The notes under the pieces are model-generated. The model made no database searches, had not been told where the DNA came from, and saw only the letters and a program-made list of their open reading frames with translations. Below, one piece after another: positions 4,525 to 8,666 of a stretch of DNA of 8,666 nt (positions are counted from its first letter, which is position 1; every line of letters starts with the position of its first letter). The DNA comes from Clostridia bacterium (lineage in GTDB: Bacteria; Bacillota; Clostridia; TANB77; CAG-508), in the NCBI GenBank assembly GCA_022791735.1, contig JAAVZQ010000056.1, positions 1 to 8,666 of the forward strand, in the 5' to 3' direction. The position numbers were made by a program, and so were the translations under genes.

Positions 4525-7224
4525 CTACTTACATCCATACCAATCTTCTGCTTCATTTACTTCTGCAATTAGTGGAACCGATAATTTTGTAGCGTTTTCC
4601 ATTGAATTTTTTAGGAGTTCTATTGCTGCTTCTATTTCTTCCTTTGGGACTTCAAGTAAAAGTTCATCATGTATTTGCAGAACTAATCTTGTTTTTAATC
4701 CCTTTTCTTCTATTTTTTTATTTACATCTATCATGGCTATTTTCATAATATCTGCCGCTGTTCCTTGAATTGGCATATTTAATGCTGCTCTACTACCAAA
4801 TTGCCTAACCATATAATTTTGCGATTTTAGCTCTGGGATATTTCTTCTTCTGCCAAATTCAGTTGTAACATATCCTTTTTCTTTTGCTTCCTCATCTATT
4901 TTTTCCATATATTCTTTTATACCGTTTATATTTATCTAAATATTCATCTATATAACCTTTTGCTTCTTTTCTATTAATTCCAAGCTGTTCACCAAGCCCA
5001 AAATCGCTTATACCATATACTATACCAAAATTTACAGCTTTTGCTTTTGTTCTTTCTTCACTTGTTATTTCATCAAGTGCCTTTCCAAATACTTTTGATG
5101 CAACTTCTCTATGTATGTCTACTCCATCTTTGAAAGCTTTTATCATGTTTTTGTCTCCTGAAATATGAGCAAATACTCGAAGCTCTATTTGTGAATAGTC
5201 TGCATCAACAAAGACACATCCTTCTTTTGGCTTAAATACTTTTCTAAGCTGTCTTCCAAGTTCAAATCTAGTTGGAATGTTCTGCAAATTTGGTTCTGCA
5301 CTACTTATTCTTCCTGTTGCCGTAACTGTTTGGTGGAAGTATGAATGTATTCTTCCTGTTTTTTCATTTATAAATGGTAGCATTCCTTCTACATAAGTTG
5401 AATTTAGTTTTACAAGTTGTCTATAATTTAATATTTCATCAATAACTGGATGCTCTCCTCTTAGTTTTTCTAGCACTTCTACATCTGTTGAATATCCACT
5501 CTTTTTCTTTTTTTGAACTGGAAGTTTTAAGTCTTCGAATAAGACCTTGCCCAACTGTTTTGTAGAATTTATATTAAACTCTTGGCCACATAGTCTATAT
5601 ATTTTTTCAGTTCTTTCATCTATTTCTAGTTTTATTTTTCTACCATATTCTAAAAGCTCGTCTTTGTCTATCCAAATTCCTGTATATTGCATTTTTGCAA
5701 GTACTTCTGCTGATGGCATTTCTATCTTTTTAAATAATTCTTCTGCCTCTTGTTCTTCCATAAGCTTTTTAGTAACTGCATATATCTTATCTATTGCATA
5801 CGCATATATACAAGCCTTATTTTTATCTTTTTCCGTGTCTTCTTCTATCATATTAAATAAGCTCATTTGGTTTGGTTCTTCTTCATTCTTGATATATCTT
5901 GATAATTCTATATTTAAATATCTTAAACTTAGTGTTTCTATATCATATTTATTTTTGATAGAATCTATGATATATCCCGCAATTTCTATGTCATACGCAA
6001 AATTTTTTAAGTCTATTTCCATCTCTTTTAGTAATATATAATCTTGCTTTAATTTATACCCTATTTTTTGTATCTTTTCATTTTCAAATATCGTTTTAAA
6101 CTCTTTTATATTATCTAAATTTGTAACATAGTATACCTTGTTATTTATTATTATACTTATACTTGTTATATCTTTTTTAATGATTTTTTCTGTGTCTTCA
6201 TTCTCTTTTGTATTTAGGTAATATGTTATCTTTTTCTCTCTTTCAATATCTTTTATTAATTTCTTAATTTCATCTGGTTTTATAACTGATATTATCTCAA
6301 TTTCCTCAAGTGGATTTATTTCTTTTGCTTCATTTCTTAGCGAAAATCTGTCTATATATTTGTTAAATCTTAGTTTTGTAAATATATCAAAAACCTTTTC
6401 TTTGTCCCATTCATTCCTTTTTAATTCTTCTATCTCTACTTCTATTGGACTTTTTGTATTTATTGTTCCGAAGTTCTTTTGAAAGAAGTGCATCTTCTTT
6501 TCCTGCTATTAGTTTTTCTCTTAGCTTTCCCTTTATTTCTTCAGCTTTTCCGTGCTTCTATATCTTCATATAGCTTTTCTATTGTCTTATACTTTTTTAT
6601 CATACCTAGGGCTGTTTTCTCCCCAATACCAGTAACTCCCGGAATATTATCTGACTTATCTCCCATAAGTCCCTTTACTTCTATCAATGCTTTTGGCTCT
6701 ACTCCATATTGCTCTATTATTTTCTCTTTGTCATAATCGTCTTCTTCTGTTTTTCCTGCTTTTGTTCTCGGAATTCTTATTGTTATTTTATCTGTTGCAA
6801 GTTGGAAAGTATCTCTATCTCCTGAAAGAATAGTTACATCTATACCTCTTCTTCCTGCTTTTTTTGCAAGAGTTCCAAGAATATCATCTGCTTCATATCC
6901 TTCCTTTTCTATTATTCTAATATTCATCGCATTTAATACTTCTTTTATCATTGGCATTTGTGCTGCAAGCTCGTCTGGCATACCTTTTCTTGTACCTTTA
7001 TATTCACTATACATTTTATGCCTAAATGTAGGTGCTCTCATGTCAAATGCTACTGCCATGTATTCTGGATTTAAACTATCTAATATTTTAAACATTATTG
7101 CTAGAAATCCATATACCGCATTTGTATATGTCCCATCTTCTGTTTGTAGCATGTTTGTCCCCATTATTCCATAAAATGCTCTATTTAAAATGCTATTTCC
7201 ATCTATTAAAACTAATCTTGCCAA
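4525..7224 (-). CDS. polA: DNA polymerase I, read through three +1 frameshifts
   Basis: This enzyme fills gaps and removes primers during replication and repair. Removing one base at 6552, 6470 and 4924 yields 898 continuous residues, the normal length. The 5'-nuclease domain (about 1-290) has LVLIDGN with D8, AFD (D61), GYEADDI (E111, D113, D114), SGDRDTFQL (D136, D138) and GDKSDNIPGVTGIGEKTA (D189, D192). The central 3'-5' exonuclease-like domain (about 300-480) lacks the DxE metal motif, so proofreading is probably lost, as in many Gram-positives. The polymerase domain has ATGRISSAEPNLQNIP, motif A DYSQIELR (D675), motif B R724-K728-F732-Y736 and motif C QIHDEL (D852). I prefer TTG 7224, eight bases after GGAGG; the TTG at 7239 overlaps that Shine-Dalgarno site. 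Without shifting, translation stops after about 227 residues with only nuclease motifs; missing only the last shift removes motif C. PolA is rarely a pseudogene, which favours real frameshifting or an artefact. Confidence 0.92.
4922..4924 (-). other. +1 shift site 3 in polA (CGGT)
   Basis: On the minus strand the reading is TAT AAA [C] GGT ATA AAA. Skipping the base at 4924 restores DKYKGIKEYMEKI between motifs B and C (Gly767). Confidence 0.82.
6467..6470 (-). other. +1 shift site 2 in polA (CGGA)
   Basis: On the minus strand the reading is GAA CTT [C] GGA ACA ATA. Skipping the base at 6470 restores LLSKELGTINTKSP, typical of the end of the 5'-nuclease domain (Gly252). Confidence 0.82.
6549..6552 (-). 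other. +1 shift site 1 in polA (CGGA)
   Basis: On the minus strand the reading is GAA GCA [C] GGA AAA GCT. Skipping the base at 6552 restores EDIEAGKAEEIKGKLREKL (Gly225). Exactly 27 codons separate it from site 2, and those codons are readable only in the shifted frame. Confidence 0.82.
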
Positions 7225-7256
7225 CTCTTTTACCTCCAACTTGATTTTTGTTTTTT

Positions 7257-7265
7257 ATTTTATCA
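7257..7265 (-). promoter_or_regulatory. Possible extended -10 promoter of polA
   Basis: TGATAAAAT on the minus strand is the same extended -10 seen before rplM, about 33 bases before the TTG start. The upstream DNA is almost pure A/T with no good -35. Confidence 0.4.
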
Positions 7266-7302
7266 TATTTTTTATAAAAAATATATATTTATGAGGAAAT
7301 TT

Positions 7303-7389
7303 TTTTATTGTAACAATAAGAACCTTTCCCACCACACAATCAAAGATTGTGGTTGGATACACGGGAAGCTTGTTGTTCTTGCAATAAAA
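7303..7389. repeat. Nested-hairpin element between the DGR target gene and polA
   Basis: Four nested pairings can be drawn: TTTTATTG (7303-7310) with CAATAAAA (7382-7389); AAGAAC (7318-7323) with GTTCTT (7375-7380); CTTTCCC (7324-7330) with GGGAAG (7363-7368); and CACAATC (7335-7341) with GATTGTG (7345-7351) around an AAA loop. This looks like a folded RNA of about 87 bases or a palindromic mobile unit. I do not recognise a known family. The strand of transcription is unclear. Confidence 0.55.
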
Positions 7390-7438
7390 TGAACCCTATT
7401 GGTCAAACTTTTGTCTAACCTTTTGGGTTCATTTTATT
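7383..7438. terminator. Long bidirectional hairpin, probable terminator of the DGR target gene
   Basis: AATAAAATGAACCC (7383-7396) pairs perfectly over 14 bp with GGGTTCATTTTATT (7425-7438). An inner imperfect stem, GGTCAAAC with GTCTAACC, closes on TTTT. U-rich tails exist on both strands. Its left arm overlaps the right arm of the neighbouring nested element, so the two folds compete. Confidence 0.65.
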
Positions 7439-7472
7439 TATATAATTGTTATCTTAAATCTCTATATTATGT

Positions 7473-7525
7473 CAACTTTGCTGCTAAAACCTCTTGCCCC
7501 TTTCTAACTTAGTCCAGCAAAGTCG
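7473..7525 (-). promoter_or_regulatory. Hairpin just downstream of the variable region
   Basis: CAACTTTGCTG (7473-7483) and CAGCAAAGTCG (7515-7525) form an 11-bp stem with one wobble and a 31-base loop, starting 13 bases after the stop of the DGR target gene. DGR targets often need a hairpin or cruciform directly after the variable region for mutagenic homing. The loop here is much longer than the tetraloops described, so the role is inferred. Confidence 0.5.
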
Positions 7526-7537
7526 CAGTCCAAAGTG

Positions 7538-8666
7538 CTAAGGCACGAGCACGGCGCGGAACCCGTTGACGTAGTTGTAATGACCACTGATGTGATTGAA
7601 CGCGAAGAGCCCGGCATAGCTATCTGCACTGTAATTGTAGCCACGTAAGAACACTGGGTGGCTCGAAGTCACGAAGTTAGCGTAGTCTCCGTTCCAACCA
7701 GATGTTTCTGTTGTTGCATCTCCTTTTTTATTATTTGCTGTATACAATGTTACATACTTGCTACTACTTCCTGTTGGCATTCCTGTGGTATATGTTGTTG
7801 TTCCTCCTTGGAAGAAGCTTGCTGTATACTCCCATACGCATCCACTCATATCGTATACTCCTGTGATATTTTGCGTTGTACTTGTATTTGTTACACTCTC
7901 TGTGCTTGTTACTGCATATACTCCTGTTGGGGTATTACCTTTGTTTGTTGTGTTTTGTGCTACACTATCTACTCCATTTACTCCATATTTACTATGCGCT
8001 AAATATGCTACTGCTCCCCATTCACTATTTTTTTGTAAATGGCTATCTACATTTTTTAATCCATATCTACTTGCATTTTTTATATCCTGTGATAATGTAT
8101 ACATATCTCCTACTGTTATATAGTTATATGCATAAGTATTTGCTTTAAATACTGGATAACTCATTTGCTTTCCTGTACTTATATTTCCATCATAAGTACT
8201 ATTTACTGATGTTGTTTGATATGTTTTACTTGTTCTCTCTGGTGTTCCTATACTTTCCTCTCCATTTGTTCCATTTTGCCATCCTGCTGGATACTTTGCT
8301 ACCCAAAATCCTGCTATATCACTACTCCATCCTCCGTTATTTATATCTGTTCCAAATGCTGGGTGCAATGTGTATCCTGCTGTTGTAGCTGTACTTGTTC
8401 CTTCTATGAAGTTTACATCTATTGTTTTTGCACTACTGTTTATTTTATACTCATATCTTGGTATCCATACCCACATGCTTCCATCTGCTGTTCTTGCATT
8501 TGCCCATTTTTTATTTGTTGTATCATAGCTATACCAATTATTCCATTCTTCTTCTGTACTATTTTCAGTTAAGTCCACCCATGTGCTTCCATTATGATAT
8601 ACTGGAATTAATCCTGTTCCTTCTACTTTTGGTGTGTTTACTCCTTTTGCTTCATCATAACTTCCA
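7538..8666 (-). CDS. FGE/C-type-lectin-fold variable protein, target of a diversity-generating retroelement (5' partial)
   Basis: The frame is open to the right edge, giving 375 visible residues; the GTG at 8578 is an internal valine (TWVDLTENS), not the start. The visible part has WIPRYEYKI, GYTLHPAFG, GFWVAKYPAG, NSEWGAVAYLAHSKYG, GVYDMSGCVWEY and a final NGFRAVLVP. This is the order found in formylglycine-generating-enzyme-like domains of the C-type lectin fold, which is the scaffold of most DGR variable proteins. It is Thr/Ser/Asn/Tyr-rich, as in surface-exposed ligand binders. Relatives in gut Bacillota often carry a prepilin-like or signal N-terminus, which would lie outside this window. 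It is probably displayed on the cell surface and binds a variable ligand. No CGG codon occurs in frame. Confidence 0.8.
   Translation of the reverse strand, partial: GSYDEAKGVNTPKVEGTGLIPVYHNGSTWVDLTENSTEEEWNNWYSYDTTNKKWANARTADGSMWVWIPRYEYKINSSAKTIDVNFIEGTSTATTAGYTLHPAFGTDINNGGWSSDIAGFWVAKYPAGWQNGTNGEESIGTPERTSKTYQTTSVNSTYDGNISTGKQMSYPVFKANTYAYNYITVGDMYTLSQDIKNASRYGLKNVDSHLQKNSEWGAVAYLAHSKYGVNGVDSVAQNTTNKGNTPTGVYAVTSTESVTNTSTTQNITGVYDMSGCVWEYTASFFQGGTTTYTTGMPTGSSSKYVTLYTANNKKGDATTETSGWNGDYANFVTSSHPVFLRGYNYSADSYAGLFAFNHISGHYNYVNGFRAVLVP
7540..7696 (-). other. DGR variable region (VR) with terminal GC tract
   Basis: The last ~155 bases of the target gene are abruptly GC-rich with C-ending codons, unlike the AT-rich body. 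Between 7639 and 7565, seventeen codons (TAC, AAT, AGT, GAT, AGC, TAT, CAC, ATC, CAT, AAC, GTC and repeats) are all reachable from AAC or AAT by changing only A. This is the signature of adenine-directed mutagenesis. The conserved frame GLFAF and GFRAVL between them contains few A bases. The end, 7564-7542, is an A-free G/C-rich tract like an initiation-of-mutagenic-homing site. No template repeat or reverse transcriptase is in the window. Confidence 0.8.

Noticed and set aside
28..7224. Treating the three broken genes as ordinary pseudogenes
   Set aside because: Random decay would give mixed indels, stops and substitutions. Here all eight lesions are the same +C before an in-frame Gly codon and nothing else is damaged. 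A motif-specific sequencing or assembly artefact is not excluded and is given as the main alternative.
7658..8572. Several plus-strand Cys/Tyr-rich frames opposite the DGR target gene
   Set aside because: They are antisense shadows of the Thr/Ser/Asn-rich coding frame, with no ribosome-binding sites or family features.
1..8666. tRNA, rRNA, CRISPR array, insertion sequence or att-site duplication
   Set aside because: I found no cloverleaf, spaced direct repeats, transposase, or matching direct repeats around the cassette. In particular, no tRNA that could explain CGG decoding lies in the window.

Overview
The window looks like a chromosomal segment of an AT-rich, spore-forming low-GC Clostridia-type Bacillota, probably from a gut lineage. 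The evidence is a spore DPA-channel gene (spoVAE), clostridial-type L13/S9, YqeK and Pol I proteins, strong AAGGAGG Shine-Dalgarno sites, TTG starts, and very low GC (about 17% in one sampled polA line).

Layout, left to right. spoVAE (+) is read through four +1 shifts and is followed by a terminator. Next comes a self-contained cassette with its own promoter and terminator, carrying a foreign-looking, much more GC-rich gene of unknown function (+). A small AT-rich gene of unknown function (+) follows, ending at a bidirectional terminator shared with rpsI. All remaining genes are on the minus strand. In transcription order these are: a target gene of a diversity-generating retroelement (DGR), entering from the right edge and ending in an adenine-mutagenesis-type variable region; a structured intergenic region; polA; a lytic transglycosylase; yqeK; rplM; and rpsI.

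The main discovery candidate concerns reading-frame breaks. Three otherwise perfect genes (spoVAE, the lytic transglycosylase, polA) are broken at eight places. All eight breaks are the same event: one extra C directly in front of a glycine codon GGT or GGA, so the zero-frame codon reached is always CGG followed by T or A. Skipping that C restores a full-length, conserved protein each time. I scanned about 2,150 codons of native-looking genes. CGG occurs in frame only at these eight sites, never as arginine, although CGA, CGT and AGA are used. Out-of-frame CGG (for example TCG GTT, ACG GAA, AAC GGA) is tolerated. This points to a lineage in which CGG is not normally decoded and acts as a +1 translational frameshift signal: C is skipped and GGW is read as Gly. 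Only the foreign-looking gene at 600-1577 uses CGG as sense (four times), consistent with recent acquisition. A systematic sequencing or assembly artefact is the main alternative.

The second point of interest is the DGR target protein with a formylglycine-generating-enzyme/C-type-lectin-like fold. Its GC-rich 3' end holds 17 NNY codons that all derive from AAY by changes at A only, followed by an A-free GC tract and a downstream hairpin. The reverse transcriptase and template repeat are not in this window.
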